Assembly (NCBI GenBank): GCA_046047615.1
Contig: JBJOHO010000032.1
Coordinates: 1-64,000, forward strand
DNA from: ZC4RG30 sp046047615
GTDB lineage: Bacteria; Pseudomonadota; Gammaproteobacteria; Steroidobacterales; Steroidobacteraceae
DNA: 64,000 nt
Direction of reading: 5' to 3'
Below the pieces are notes generated by a model. The model did not search any database, was not told the origin of the DNA, and was given only the letters and a program-made list of their open reading frames with translations. The translations under genes were made by a program, and so were the position numbers. Shown here piece by piece: positions 8,620 through 16,655 of this stretch (position 1 is the stretch's first letter; each line of letters begins with the position of its first letter).

Positions 8620-9438
8620 ATGCCTTCCGACGCACGCCTGGCTGCACTGTTTGTCCACCCCGTGAAATCCTGCCGCGGTATCGCCGTCGACGCGGTCGAC
8701 GTGCTGCCGACCGGGCTGGCCCGCGACCGTGAGTGGATGGTGGTCGATGCCGCAGGCCGCTTCGCCACGCAACGCCGGCTGCCGGACATGGCGCTGGTCG
8801 GTACCGCGTTGCGCGGCACCTCCCTGGTCCTCGACGTGCCCGGCGGCGACGCGGTCGAGGTGCCGGTCGACCATGGTGGGGCGCTGCGCGAGGTCGGTGT
8901 GTGGCGCTCGCGGGTGCAGGCGATCGACGCCGGCGATGCCGCGGCGCGGCTGCTGTCGGACTTCCTCGGCGAGCCGCTCCGCCTGGTCCGCTTCGCGCCC
9001 GGCCAGCGGCGCCTGAGCAACCGCGCGTGGACCGGGGGGCTGGCCGCACCCAATCTGTTCACCGACGGCTATCCGTTGCTGGTGCTGTCCGAGGCCTCGC
9101 GGCAGGACCTGTCGCGCCGTGTCGGCCGCGACCTTGTGGTCGCGAGATTCCGCCCGAACCTGCTCCTCGATGGCGTGGCCGCCTACGCCGAGGACGCCGC
9201 CAGCACGCTTGAGGCCGGCGGCATCGTCATCCGCCTCGCCAAACCCTGCACGCGCTGCGTGATGACCACGCTGGACCCCGCCACGGCTGCGGCAGTGGAC
9301 GAGGAGCCGCTGCGCAGCTTGCAGGCCTACCGCCACGATGTGCAGTTGCGCGGGCCGGTGTTCGGCCGCAACGCCGTGCTGGCGCGGCTGCCCGCGGCGG
9401 CGCGGCTGCAGGTGGGCATGCCGGTGCGGCTGTCCTGA
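8620..9438 (+). CDS. MOSC domain protein (YcbX/mARC-like)
   Basis: Probable molybdenum-cofactor sulfurtransferase-type protein or molybdenum amidoxime-reducing enzyme. Residues about 1-100 form the MOSC N-terminal beta-barrel (LFVHPVKSCRGIAVDAVDVLPTGLARDREWMVVD); the rest is the MOSC domain with the family's essential Cys in KPCTRCVMTTLDP and a final FGRNAVL segment. The 272-residue length is typical of the stand-alone YcbX core without the C-terminal ferredoxin domain of Escherichia coli YcbX. No molybdoenzyme gene is adjacent, so its partner cannot be named from the window. Confidence 0.85.
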   Translation: MPSDARLAALFVHPVKSCRGIAVDAVDVLPTGLARDREWMVVDAAGRFATQRRLPDMALVGTALRGTSLVLDVPGGDAVEVPVDHGGALREVGVWRSRVQAIDAGDAAARLLSDFLGEPLRLVRFAPGQRRLSNRAWTGGLAAPNLFTDGYPLLVLSEASRQDLSRRVGRDLVVARFRPNLLLDGVAAYAEDAASTLEAGGIVIRLAKPCTRCVMTTLDPATAAAVDEEPLRSLQAYRHDVQLRGPVFGRNAVLARLPAAARLQVGMPVRLS

Positions 9439-9456
9439 TGCGCTAGACTCCGCGCC

Positions 9457-9957
9457 ATGATCGAACGCAGCATCGAACGCCTCCTGTTCGCCAGCCGCTG
9501 GCTGCTGGCGCCCATCTACCTCGGCCTGTCGCTCGCACTGGTGGTGCTGGGCATCAAGTTCTTCGCCGAGTTGTGGCACTCGCTGTCGCATGTCATGACG
9601 CTGACCGAGGCGGACGTGGTGCTGTCGCTGCTGGCGCTGGTCGACCTGGCGCTGGTGGCCAGCCTGGTCGTCATGGTCATGTTCTCCGGCTACGAGAACT
9701 TCGTCTCGCGCATCGATGCCGGCGACGGCAGCACCGACAACCTCGGCTGGCTGGGCAAACTGGACTCCGGCACCCTCAAGCTCAAGGTGGCGGCCTCCAT
9801 CGTGGCCATCTCCTCCATCCACCTGCTGCGGGCCTTCATGGACGCGCAGAAGATCGAGGACGACAAGCTCTTCTGGTACGTCATCATCCACCTGACCTTC
9901 GTGGTTTCGGCCGTGATGATGGGCGTGCTCGACCGGCTGACCGCCAAGTCGCACTGA
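9457..9957 (+). CDS. yqhA: UPF0114 / YqhA-like inner-membrane protein
   Basis: Small integral membrane protein of 166 residues, recognisable as the YqhA family (TIGR00645) by its N-terminus IERSIERLLFASRWLLAPIYLGLSLAL, the central MFSGYENFVSRID block and KLKVAASIVAISSIHLLRAFMD. Three to four transmembrane helices are visible (about residues 15-37, 52-75, 107-125, 138-156). The function of the family is not established. It stands alone, 18 bases after the MOSC gene, and is followed by a GC-rich hairpin at 9996-10014 without a U tract. Confidence 0.9.
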   Translation: MIERSIERLLFASRWLLAPIYLGLSLALVVLGIKFFAELWHSLSHVMTLTEADVVLSLLALVDLALVASLVVMVMFSGYENFVSRIDAGDGSTDNLGWLGKLDSGTLKLKVAASIVAISSIHLLRAFMDAQKIEDDKLFWYVIIHLTFVVSAVMMGVLDRLTAKSH

Positions 9958-10074
9958 ACGCAACAGAATCCGCGGGAACATGACCGGAATGTGACGCCGC
10001 GCGGCCTGCGCGGCCCGGTTCGCGGCCAGAATTCCGGGCAGGATTTACACCGCTACCCTGATCCGGACACGGCC

Positions 10075-10227
10075 ATGCCCGACCCACTCGAAGAGACGCA
10101 GATCAACCTTGAGGTTGCCCAGTGGATCGCCAGCCGCCGTGCAAGCGGGCAGGCGCAGCAGGTCCATGACGCGCTGCCTGCCATGCCGCGGGATTCAGAC
10201 ACCCCGGAAGGCGCCTCTGCCGGCTGA
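10075..10227 (+). CDS. hypothetical 50-residue protein
   Basis: Short ORF from ATG 10075 to TGA 10225-10227. The product is acidic at the start (MPDPLEETQINLEVAQWIASRR), with a helical-looking middle and a Pro/Ser/Gly tail; no family was recognised. Codon choice is as GC-rich as in neighbouring genes, but I see no Shine-Dalgarno sequence. The stop is followed directly by a hairpin at 10228-10248. It may be a real small protein or chance. Confidence 0.35.
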   Translation: MPDPLEETQINLEVAQWIASRRASGQAQQVHDALPAMPRDSDTPEGASAG

Positions 10228-10248
10228 GCCCCGGCAGCAGGCCGGGGC
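10228..10248. terminator. GC-rich hairpin between convergent genes
   Basis: GCCCCGGC and GCCGGGGC form a perfect 8-base-pair stem around a 5-base loop, placed between the small ORF (stop 10227) and the convergent OPT gene (stop 10258). No U tract follows on either strand, so it may slow polymerase or protect a 3' end rather than act as a classic intrinsic terminator. Confidence 0.4.
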
Positions 10249-10257
10249 CGCGGTCTC

Positions 10258-12525
10258 TCAGTTCCCGGCGTCCTCAGGCTTCGCGCGCAGCCAGCGGCCA
10301 CGCGCCACCTGCCACAGCACCGCGGCGATCAACACATAGGGCAGCAGCGCCAGCAGGTCCGCCCAGGGTCCTTCGTAGAACGGATTGTTGGCGACCGCCC
10401 AGCGCTGCAGGCTGGCATCGAAGTCGCCCAGCACGCCGGCCAGGAAGGCGATGACGATGCCGGCGATCGCGCCGCCGGCGATGTACCCCGAGGCCAGCAG
10501 CACGCCCGGTCCGCGGTCGGTGATCGCTGCCAGTTGCGCCTCATCCAGCGTCTCGTTGCCGGCCTCGCGCTTCGTGCGCCGGTCGATGAACCAGCGGATC
10601 GCGCCGCCCACGAACAGCGGCGCGCTGGTGGCGATCGGCAGGTAGACGCCGACCGCAAAAGCCAGCGACGGCACGCCGGCCAGTTCCATCATGACGGCGA
10701 TCATGGCGCCGAACAGGATCAGCTCCCAGGGCAGCTCGCGGTCCAGTATTCCCTTGATGATGTAGGACACCAGAGTGGCCTTGGGTGCATCGAACTTGCG
10801 CACCTCCGTGCCATCAGGGCGCGTCGTGTGCACGCCGTTGATGCCCGGGTCGACCAGCCAGACCGCGTTGCCGGCGTCGTCCACCAGGTACTTGCCAGCC
10901 GGTCCACCCTCCAGCCCGGTCTTGTGCCAGACGCGGTAGCGGCCGGCATCGTCCGCCGCCTGCGGGCCCTTGAGGGCTTCGAGTTCCGCCGGCAGCGCGG
11001 CCACGTCGGTGCGCAGCCCCTGCGGTGCCACCTGGGCCGCGGGCACATAGACCGTGGCAGTCTCGTTGAGCTTGAGCAGGATGGGCCCCATGAGCAGCGC
11101 CGAGGCCAGCGCGCCCACGAGGATCGACAGCTGCTGCAGCCGCGGCGTGCCGCCGACCAGATAGCCGGTCTTGAGGTCCTGCGAAGTGGTGCCGCCGTTG
11201 GAGGCGGCGATGCAGACGATGCCGCCCACCGACAGGGCGGTCACATACCAGGTGCCGCCCGTCCAGCCGACCACCAGGAACACCAGGCAGGTGAGCATCA
11301 AGGTGGCGATGGTCATGCCGGAGATCGGGTTGGAGGTGGAACCGATCTCGCCGGTCAGGCGCGAGGAGACGGTGACGAACAGGGCGCCGAACAGCACGAT
11401 GAGCACTGCGCCGAGCAGGTTCATGTGCAGCGACGGCGAGGCGAGGATCGCGCCCAGCAGCACCAGGATGCCGATGCCCACGAACTTGGGCGAGAGGTCC
11501 TGCGCCGTGCGCGCGCTGCCCGCCTTGCCAGCCCGCGCGGCGGCGATGTCCGCCATGCCCGACTTGATGCTGCCGATGATCAGCGGCAGGGCGCGCACCA
11601 GGCTGATGATGCCGCCGGCCGCGACGGCGCCGGCACCGATGTAGAGGATGTAGGCGCTGCGGATGTCGTTGGCGCCCATCCCGCTGATCGGCGTGGTGCC
11701 CGGCGCGATGATGCCGCTGACATGCTGGCCGAAGAACATCACCAGCGGGATCAGCAGCAGGTAGGCCATGACGCCGCCGGCGAACATCATGCCGGCGATG
11801 CGCGGGCCGATGATGTAGCCCACGCCCAGCAGTTCGGGCGAGACCTCCACCGCGACCGAACCGCCCTTGAGCGGCGCCCCGAAGGCCATGCCCGGCGCGT
11901 CACGCCAGGCCTTGAAGGCGATGTTGAGGGTCTTGTAGGCCAGGCCGATGCCGAAGCCGGTGAAGATCGTGCGGGCGCTGATGCCGCCGAGGCCGGCGCC
12001 GGCTGCCTGCGGATCGGCCGCGGCGCGCGATTCTGCCGAGGCGCCGGCCTTGAGCACTTCGGCGCAGGCCGTACCTTCCGGGTACTTGAGCACGCCGTGC
12101 TGGTTGACGATCAGGGCGCGGCGCAGCGGGATCATCATGAGGATGCCGAGCAGGCCGCCGAGCACGGCCACCAGCATCACCCGCGCGAGTTCCAGGTCGA
12201 AGCCCAGGATCAGGATCGCGGGCATCGTCACGCCCACGCCGAAGGCGATGGACTCTCCCGCCGAACCGGTGGTCTGCACGATGTTGTGCTCGAGGATGCT
12301 GCCATCGCGCCACTTCAGCTTCGAGAGCAACCTGAACAGGGTGATCGAGATCACCGCCACCGGAATCGATGCGCTGACGGTGAGGCCCACCTTCAGCACC
12401 AGGTAGAGCGACGAGGCGCCGAAGATGATGCCCAGCACGCAGCCGACGATGACCGCGCGCAGGGTCATCTCCGGCAGTCGGGTGGCATCCGGGATGTAGG
12501 GCCGGTGCGTGGCGGGCGTCGTCAT
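10258..12525 (-). CDS. OPT-family oligopeptide transporter
   Basis: Inner-membrane transporter of the OPT superfamily, 755 residues, probably importing peptides or peptide-like metal chelates with protons. Seen: an N-terminal block RLPEMTLRAVIVGCVLGIIFGASSLYLVLKVGLTVSASIPVAVI, a family-typical TTGSAGESIAFGVG loop, the NGGTTSQDLKTGYLVGGTP motif near residue 450, many hydrophobic helices, and a soluble insert of roughly 100 residues at about 505-600 before the last helices. The start has a good GGGAG ribosome site. It forms a single-gene unit and converges with the small ORF. Substrate cannot be told from the sequence. Confidence 0.9.
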   Translation of the reverse strand: MTTPATHRPYIPDATRLPEMTLRAVIVGCVLGIIFGASSLYLVLKVGLTVSASIPVAVISITLFRLLSKLKWRDGSILEHNIVQTTGSAGESIAFGVGVTMPAILILGFDLELARVMLVAVLGGLLGILMMIPLRRALIVNQHGVLKYPEGTACAEVLKAGASAESRAAADPQAAGAGLGGISARTIFTGFGIGLAYKTLNIAFKAWRDAPGMAFGAPLKGGSVAVEVSPELLGVGYIIGPRIAGMMFAGGVMAYLLLIPLVMFFGQHVSGIIAPGTTPISGMGANDIRSAYILYIGAGAVAAGGIISLVRALPLIIGSIKSGMADIAAARAGKAGSARTAQDLSPKFVGIGILVLLGAILASPSLHMNLLGAVLIVLFGALFVTVSSRLTGEIGSTSNPISGMTIATLMLTCLVFLVVGWTGGTWYVTALSVGGIVCIAASNGGTTSQDLKTGYLVGGTPRLQQLSILVGALASALLMGPILLKLNETATVYVPAAQVAPQGLRTDVAALPAELEALKGPQAADDAGRYRVWHKTGLEGGPAGKYLVDDAGNAVWLVDPGINGVHTTRPDGTEVRKFDAPKATLVSYIIKGILDRELPWELILFGAMIAVMMELAGVPSLAFAVGVYLPIATSAPLFVGGAIRWFIDRRTKREAGNETLDEAQLAAITDRGPGVLLASGYIAGGAIAGIVIAFLAGVLGDFDASLQRWAVANNPFYEGPWADLLALLPYVLIAAVLWQVARGRWLRAKPEDAGN

Positions 12526-12579
12526 GTGCTGCTCCCGGGGCCCATTGTTGTTGGCGTGAGGCGGCCCGTGGCGTGGACT

Positions 12580-13470
12580 CTAGCGCGGTTCGGCGAGCAG
12601 CGCCCGCAGCGCGGTGACCAGGGCGACCGGCTCGCTGACCGACAGATGGTGCCAGCCACCCGGAATGACCAGTGCTTCGCGCACGCCCGCGCCCAGCGCG
12701 GCCTGCAGCCGTGCGGCGCGCTGTGCGGTCACCACGCGGCTGAACTCGCCGCGCACCAGGTCCACCGGTACGGCAAGCCCGGCCACGGCGGCGTGCTCGT
12801 CGCCGCGCGGCGTGTGCACGTTGCGGAACAGCCGCGTGATCTGCTCGTCGAACTTCCACACCCAGCCGTCCGGGTCCTGGCGCACCGAATGCCGCGCCAT
12901 GTGCGCGAGTGCCGCGGCTGGCGCCGGTTCCTCCGGCCGCAGCACGAAGCGCGGCAGGATCTCGGCCTCGCTGCCATAGCGCTTCTTGGGCCGCCAGTTC
13001 TCCTCGAAGCCGCGCATCGGGTCTTCCGGCGAGGACAGGCGCGAATCGACGATGAGGGCCCGCTGGATGAGCGCGGGAAAGGCCTTGCAGGCGTACAGCA
13101 GTGCCCGGCCCCCGAAGCTGTGGCCGACCACAGCGCAGGGAGCACCGCCCAGGTGCTGCAGCAAGGCGCCGATCTCCTCGACGAAGTCCTCGTCGCGGTA
13201 GCGCTCGCGGCAGCTGCTGTCGCCCATGCCGCCGAAGTCCGGCGCGATCACCCGGTAGCCATCGGCGGCCAGCCAGGGCGCGACGAAATCCCACCAGTGC
13301 GCGTGCGCGAGGAACCCATGCAGCAGCACCAGCGTGGGGGCACCCGGCGGTGCCTCCCATTCCAGGTAGTGCATGCGGATGCCGGCGAGGTCCGCGAACC
13401 GCGACTGGCCCGGCTGCGCCAGCGAACGCTGCAGATGGAGGTGGAAGCTGTCCTGCGGCGCATCGTTCAT
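12580..13470 (-). CDS. alpha/beta hydrolase
   Basis: Soluble esterase/lipase-type hydrolase of 296 residues with no signal peptide. Seen: the oxyanion region LVLLHGFLAHAHWWDFVAPWLAADGYRVIAPDFGGMGDSS, nucleophile Ser118 in VVGHSFGG, an acid-region motif VDLVRGEFSRV and a catalytic His in GGWHHLS near the C-terminus. All three triad members can therefore be assigned, unlike in the divergent neighbour that begins at 13519. The lid domain (about residues 135-200) is polar and Arg/Trp-rich. Substrate unknown; meta-cleavage-product hydrolases and haloalkane dehalogenase-like enzymes share this layout. Confidence 0.85.
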   Translation of the reverse strand: MNDAPQDSFHLHLQRSLAQPGQSRFADLAGIRMHYLEWEAPPGAPTLVLLHGFLAHAHWWDFVAPWLAADGYRVIAPDFGGMGDSSCRERYRDEDFVEEIGALLQHLGGAPCAVVGHSFGGRALLYACKAFPALIQRALIVDSRLSSPEDPMRGFEENWRPKKRYGSEAEILPRFVLRPEEPAPAAALAHMARHSVRQDPDGWVWKFDEQITRLFRNVHTPRGDEHAAVAGLAVPVDLVRGEFSRVVTAQRAARLQAALGAGVREALVIPGGWHHLSVSEPVALVTALRALLAEPR

Positions 13471-13482
13471 CGGCGGTCCTCG

Positions 13483-13512
13483 TTGACACTGGCATGGCGC
13501 GACCGGTTAAGT
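13483..13512 (+). promoter_or_regulatory. sigma-70-like promoter, possibly giving a leaderless mRNA
   Basis: TTGACA at 13483-13488 and TTAAGT at 13507-13512 are 18 bases apart. A start site about 7 bases downstream would fall on or next to the ATG at 13519, where there is no Shine-Dalgarno sequence. Both the promoter and leaderless initiation are inferences from this spacing. Confidence 0.5.
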
Positions 13513-13518
13513 GTCGCG

Positions 13519-14766
13519 ATGAAGTTGCGTGTGATGTTACAGGCTGGCGCCGCAGCGCTCGCCTTGCTGGGGACCAGCCTGCCACCACCTGCCGGTGCGG
13601 CGGTCCGGTCCGACTGGGTCGCCACGCCGCGCGCCATGCCGGCAGCGCCGGGCGAGCCGGTCCTGGCAGCGTCCCGGTCGCGCCCGGCGCTGGATCTGGT
13701 GGCTCAGGGCTACCGCGAGCAGGAGTACTGGGTCGCCGGGCAGGCGCGGGTGTACGACTGGCCGGTCGCCGCCGGCGGCGACCCCACCGTGCGCGACCAT
13801 CGCAACGACTACCAGGCACGCATCCTGGTACGCCGTCCGGCCGATCCGGCGCGTGCCAGCGGCCGAGTGGTGGTCGAACTGCTCGTGGAGTCGGCTGGCA
13901 CCGAGCTGGCGCCGCTGTGGTCGCTGTCGGCCGCGGGGCTGGTGGCTGCCGGGGACGTGTGGGTCGGCGCCAGCCTGCATCCGGGAGCGCGGAGCCTGCT
14001 GCAGCGGCTCGATGCCGGGCGCTATGCCGCGCTGCGGGTGCCGGAGCCCGCGGCGCCGGACTGCCTCGACGCCAACGGCAGCCTGCCCCTGCTGCCCGAC
14101 ATGCTCGCCCAGCTGGCGGTGCTGCTGCGCAGTGGCAGCAAGGAGAACCCACTGGCTGGCATCGCCGTGGGCCGTGTGGTGGCTGCCGGCGCCGGGCCTG
14201 CGGCGACCCAACTCGCGCTGTATCACCAGTTGGCGCAGGAACGTCTGCGGGGCGTGGGAGACGCGCCCCTGTTCGATGCCTACCTGCTGGCGGAGCCCGA
14301 CAGCCTGCCGGCCGTGCTGTGCCTGCGCACGCTGGATCCCACCGATCCCGTGGCGGAACTGGCTGCTGCGGATGTGCCGGTAGTGGTGCTGCGCCATCCC
14401 TCGAAATTGCCGCCCAGCGTGGTGGGGCCGCCGCTGGCGTCGCTGCCGGTGCTGCCATCCGCTCCGGCGCCCGCCGCCAGGGCAGCGCCGCCGGGCCAGC
14501 CTGCCGCCGAGCCCCAGCCGCCGCTGCCCCTCGCGCCGGCCGTCTACCTGCTCGGCCACGCCGGTTTGGCCGAGGCCTGGTCGGGGACGGGGACGGCCGC
14601 GGGCAGTGGTCCGGGCTGCGCAGCCGTCGCGGTCGGGCCGGCAGCGGCGATGGCACAGCTGTGGCGGCAACTGGATGACGCGATGCTGCGGGGAATACCG
14701 CTACCGGTCGTCACGCCCGTCGACTACGGTGCCTGCCTCACTGTTGCAGCGGAAGACGCACCATGA
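13519..14766 (+). CDS. exported alpha/beta-hydrolase-fold protein lacking the nucleophile Ser
   Basis: 415-residue protein with a Sec signal peptide (about residues 1-28, ending near PAGAA). The body matches the Abhydrolase_10 type (PF20091): RILVRRPADPARASGRVVVELLVESAG followed by LAGIAVGRVVAAGAGPAATQLALYHQL. Family members carry G-x-S-x-S at that elbow; here it reads GAGPA, with Gly226 where the catalytic Ser is expected, so the protein is probably not a hydrolase. A Pro/Ala-rich linker covers about residues 312-340. The gene overlaps the next one by 4 bases (ATGA), so it is made together with a c'-type cytochrome. It may have a binding or structural role in the periplasm. Confidence 0.7.
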   Translation: MKLRVMLQAGAAALALLGTSLPPPAGAAVRSDWVATPRAMPAAPGEPVLAASRSRPALDLVAQGYREQEYWVAGQARVYDWPVAAGGDPTVRDHRNDYQARILVRRPADPARASGRVVVELLVESAGTELAPLWSLSAAGLVAAGDVWVGASLHPGARSLLQRLDAGRYAALRVPEPAAPDCLDANGSLPLLPDMLAQLAVLLRSGSKENPLAGIAVGRVVAAGAGPAATQLALYHQLAQERLRGVGDAPLFDAYLLAEPDSLPAVLCLRTLDPTDPVAELAAADVPVVVLRHPSKLPPSVVGPPLASLPVLPSAPAPAARAAPPGQPAAEPQPPLPLAPAVYLLGHAGLAEAWSGTGTAAGSGPGCAAVAVGPAAAMAQLWRQLDDAMLRGIPLPVVTPVDYGACLTVAAEDAP

Positions 14767-15200
14767 CGCACTCGCCCCGGATGCTTGCCCTCGGCACATT
14801 GCTGGCGCTGGCGGCCGTGCTGCCCCCGGCGACGCTCGCCGCCGACGAGGCGCCCACCACGCGTGAAATCATGCTGGCCTTGACCATCCCCACCTCCGAC
14901 GTGGTGTTCGGCGTCGGCTCGAAAGAGCCCGCCTCGGCGCTGGAATGGGAGCGGGTGGTGGCCAACGCCATGCTGCTGGCCGAATCCGGGCGCCTGCTGC
15001 AAACGCAGGGCCGTGACCCTGGCGCGCCGGAGTGGCGGGCCTTTGCCCAGTCGCTGGTAGCCAGTGCCCGCCAGGCCGCCGCCGCGGCACGTGCCAAGGA
15101 CGTCGACAGGACCCTGGACGCCGGCAACACGCTCTACGAGAGCTGCGAGGGCTGCCATGCGAAATTCATGGCGGCCCGAACCCCGACTGCATCCAACTGA
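14763..15200 (+). CDS. periplasmic c'/c556-type cytochrome
   Basis: 145-residue exported monohaem cytochrome. A signal peptide covers about residues 1-27 (ending ATLAA-D). The haem site is C-terminal, Cys128-x-x-Cys131-His132 in YESCEGCHAKF, the arrangement of the four-helix class II cytochromes (c', c556); the N-terminal Met in TREIMLAL could be a distal ligand as in c556. Ala-rich helices fill the rest. It overlaps the preceding hydrolase-fold gene by 4 bases, which implies coupled translation. Role could be electron transfer or gas binding; the sequence does not decide. Confidence 0.8.
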   Translation: MTHSPRMLALGTLLALAAVLPPATLAADEAPTTREIMLALTIPTSDVVFGVGSKEPASALEWERVVANAMLLAESGRLLQTQGRDPGAPEWRAFAQSLVASARQAAAAARAKDVDRTLDAGNTLYESCEGCHAKFMAARTPTASN

Positions 15201-15268
15201 GGGCGGTCGCGCATCCTCTGTTGCAGGAACGGCCACGGTGGCCGTCCGTGGATACCGGAGCCTGCAAC

Positions 15269-15721
15269 ATGAATATCGAAGAATGGATCGTCCCCGTCGC
15301 TTTCTGGGTCGCCATGGTGTTGGTCGTAGCCCTCAACGTGCGCGCCCGCATGGCGGCGGAACGTGAGCGGCACCAGACGCTGCGCGTGCTCATCGAGCGT
15401 GGCCAGCCGCTGGATGCCGAACTCATCCGCCAGCTCACGGCACCACCGCAGCGCAAGTCGCCCTTTGGCTTGACCATCGCCGGCATCGTGGTGGCCAGCT
15501 TTGGCCTTGGCCTCGCGCTGCTCGGCGTCGCCATCGGCAGCGAGGAGCCGGATGCGCTGCGTCCCGTGATCGGTTCGGGTGCGTTGTTCGCCGTGGTGGG
15601 CATCGGCCTGCTGGTGGCCGGGACTGTGCAGCGGCGCCTGCAGCGCAAGGCGGGTGAACTGCAGTTGCCGCCCGATGCCGTGGCCGGCGGGAGCCCGGGT
15701 CTCGGCCAGTCCGGCGCCTGA
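15269..15721 (+). CDS. DUF6249-like membrane protein
   Basis: 150-residue inner-membrane protein starting at ATG 15269. The pattern is that of the small DUF6249-type proteins found next to ECF sigma genes: an N-terminal helix (IVPVAFWVAMVLVVALNV), a basic-acidic linker with the signature HQTLRVLIERGQPLDAELIRQL, then two helices (LTIAGIVVASFGLGLALLGVAIG and LFAVVGIGLLVAGTV) and a polar tail. It lies 8 bases before the sigma-factor gene. A role as a sensor or modulator of that sigma factor is inferred only from the neighbourhood. Confidence 0.7.
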   Translation: MNIEEWIVPVAFWVAMVLVVALNVRARMAAERERHQTLRVLIERGQPLDAELIRQLTAPPQRKSPFGLTIAGIVVASFGLGLALLGVAIGSEEPDALRPVIGSGALFAVVGIGLLVAGTVQRRLQRKAGELQLPPDAVAGGSPGLGQSGA

Positions 15722-15729
15722 GGAACGGC

Positions 15730-16299
15730 GTGCGCCGCGCGGCATACCGCGAGGCGGCCGAGGCCACGCTGGTGGCCTTGGCTTTGGCCGCCGACGTGGC
15801 TGCGTTCGAGGAATTGGTGCGCCGGCGGCAGGCTTGGGTGCGCGCCCTGCTGCGTCGACTGGGGGCTTCGCCGGCGCTGGCCGACGACCTGGCGCAGCAG
15901 GTTTTCCTGCAGGCCTGGACGGGCCTGGCCGGACTGCGCACCCCCGCGGCGTGGGCGGGCTGGCTGCGCCAGATCGTCGTCAATGCCTGGCGCATGCACT
16001 GGCGTGGCGCGGGTCCCGCCATGGACTCGCTGGATGATCCGGCCGGGGACGCGGCCGCGCAGGCCGCCGCTGCGGCCGCGACCCACGATGATCCCTCGCT
16101 GGCGCTGGACCTCGACCGCCTGCTGGCGGCGCTTCGGCCGGCGGAACGGCTGTGCGTGGTGCTGGCCCATGCCGAAGGCCTGTCGCACGGCGAAATCGTC
16201 GCCCTGACGGGCTGGCCGCTGGGTACCGTAAAATCGCACGTGAACCGGGGCACCGCGCGACTGCGTGCGGCGTGGACCCCGCACCCGCAGGAGGCGTGA
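15730..16299 (+). CDS. ECF-type RNA polymerase sigma factor
   Basis: 189-residue sigma-70 family factor with regions 2 and 4 only. Region 2 is seen in DVAAFEELVRRRQAWVRALLRRLGASPALADDLAQQVFLQAWTG, region 4 in LLAALRPAERLCVVLAHAEGLSHGEIVALTGWPLGTVKSHVNRGTARLRAAW, which carries the helix-turn-helix. The start is GTG at 15730 after AGGAAC. The stop and the ATG of the next gene share a base (TGATG), as is usual for sigma/anti-sigma pairs. It probably directs its own operon in response to an envelope signal; no matching pair of promoters was found that would define its recognition sequence. Confidence 0.9.
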   Translation: MRRAAYREAAEATLVALALAADVAAFEELVRRRQAWVRALLRRLGASPALADDLAQQVFLQAWTGLAGLRTPAAWAGWLRQIVVNAWRMHWRGAGPAMDSLDDPAGDAAAQAAAAAATHDDPSLALDLDRLLAALRPAERLCVVLAHAEGLSHGEIVALTGWPLGTVKSHVNRGTARLRAAWTPHPQEA

Positions 16300-16655
16300 T
16301 GAGCGACCATGACGAACGCTTCGGGCAGGAGGAGGTCGAGCGGCGGCTGCGGCAGTCGTTCGCGTTGGCGCCGGAACCCGAGGGTGGCGAAGTCTTCACC
16401 GCGGGCGTGGTGCGGGCCCTGCAACGCCGCCGCCGCTGGCAGTGGTTGGGCATCGCGGCCTTGGCCCTGTGTGCCGTGGCAGGTCTGGGGCTGCTGTGGG
16501 TCGGGCTGGGGACTTATGTGTCCGCCTTGCCTGCCTGGTTGCCACGCCAGCTCGGCCCCGTGCTTGAGGGTCTGACCAGCCTCCCCGGCCTGTTGCTGGC
16601 GGTGGCGGCGATCAGTGTGCTGGCCTGGGCGTCACGCTGGCGCGCGGAGCGCTGA
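16299..16655 (+). CDS. two-helix membrane protein, candidate anti-sigma factor
   Basis: 118-residue protein with a cytoplasmic N-terminal part (DERFGQEEVERRLRQSFALAPEPEGGEVFTAGVVRAL), a basic RRRRW stop-transfer, and two hydrophobic helices (about residues 47-69 and 95-112). It is coupled by one-base overlaps to the ECF sigma gene before it and to the TraB/GumN gene after it. Anti-sigma factors are typically encoded exactly here, but no ZAS/zinc motif is visible, so the role is inferred from position and topology. An alternative is a generic membrane partner of the operon. Confidence 0.6.
   Translation: MSDHDERFGQEEVERRLRQSFALAPEPEGGEVFTAGVVRALQRRRRWQWLGIAALALCAVAGLGLLWVGLGTYVSALPAWLPRQLGPVLEGLTSLPGLLLAVAAISVLAWASRWRAER

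Noticed and set aside
9991..10074. upstream extension of the 50-residue ORF to a 78-residue protein
   Set aside because: The added part covers a GC-rich hairpin (9996-10014) and has Arg/Gly-rich shadow composition; ATG 10075 is simpler.
10534..13518. long plus-strand frame opposite the OPT and hydrolase genes
   Set aside because: Only the part from 13519 has a signal peptide and family sequence; the rest is low-complexity shadow of minus-strand genes.
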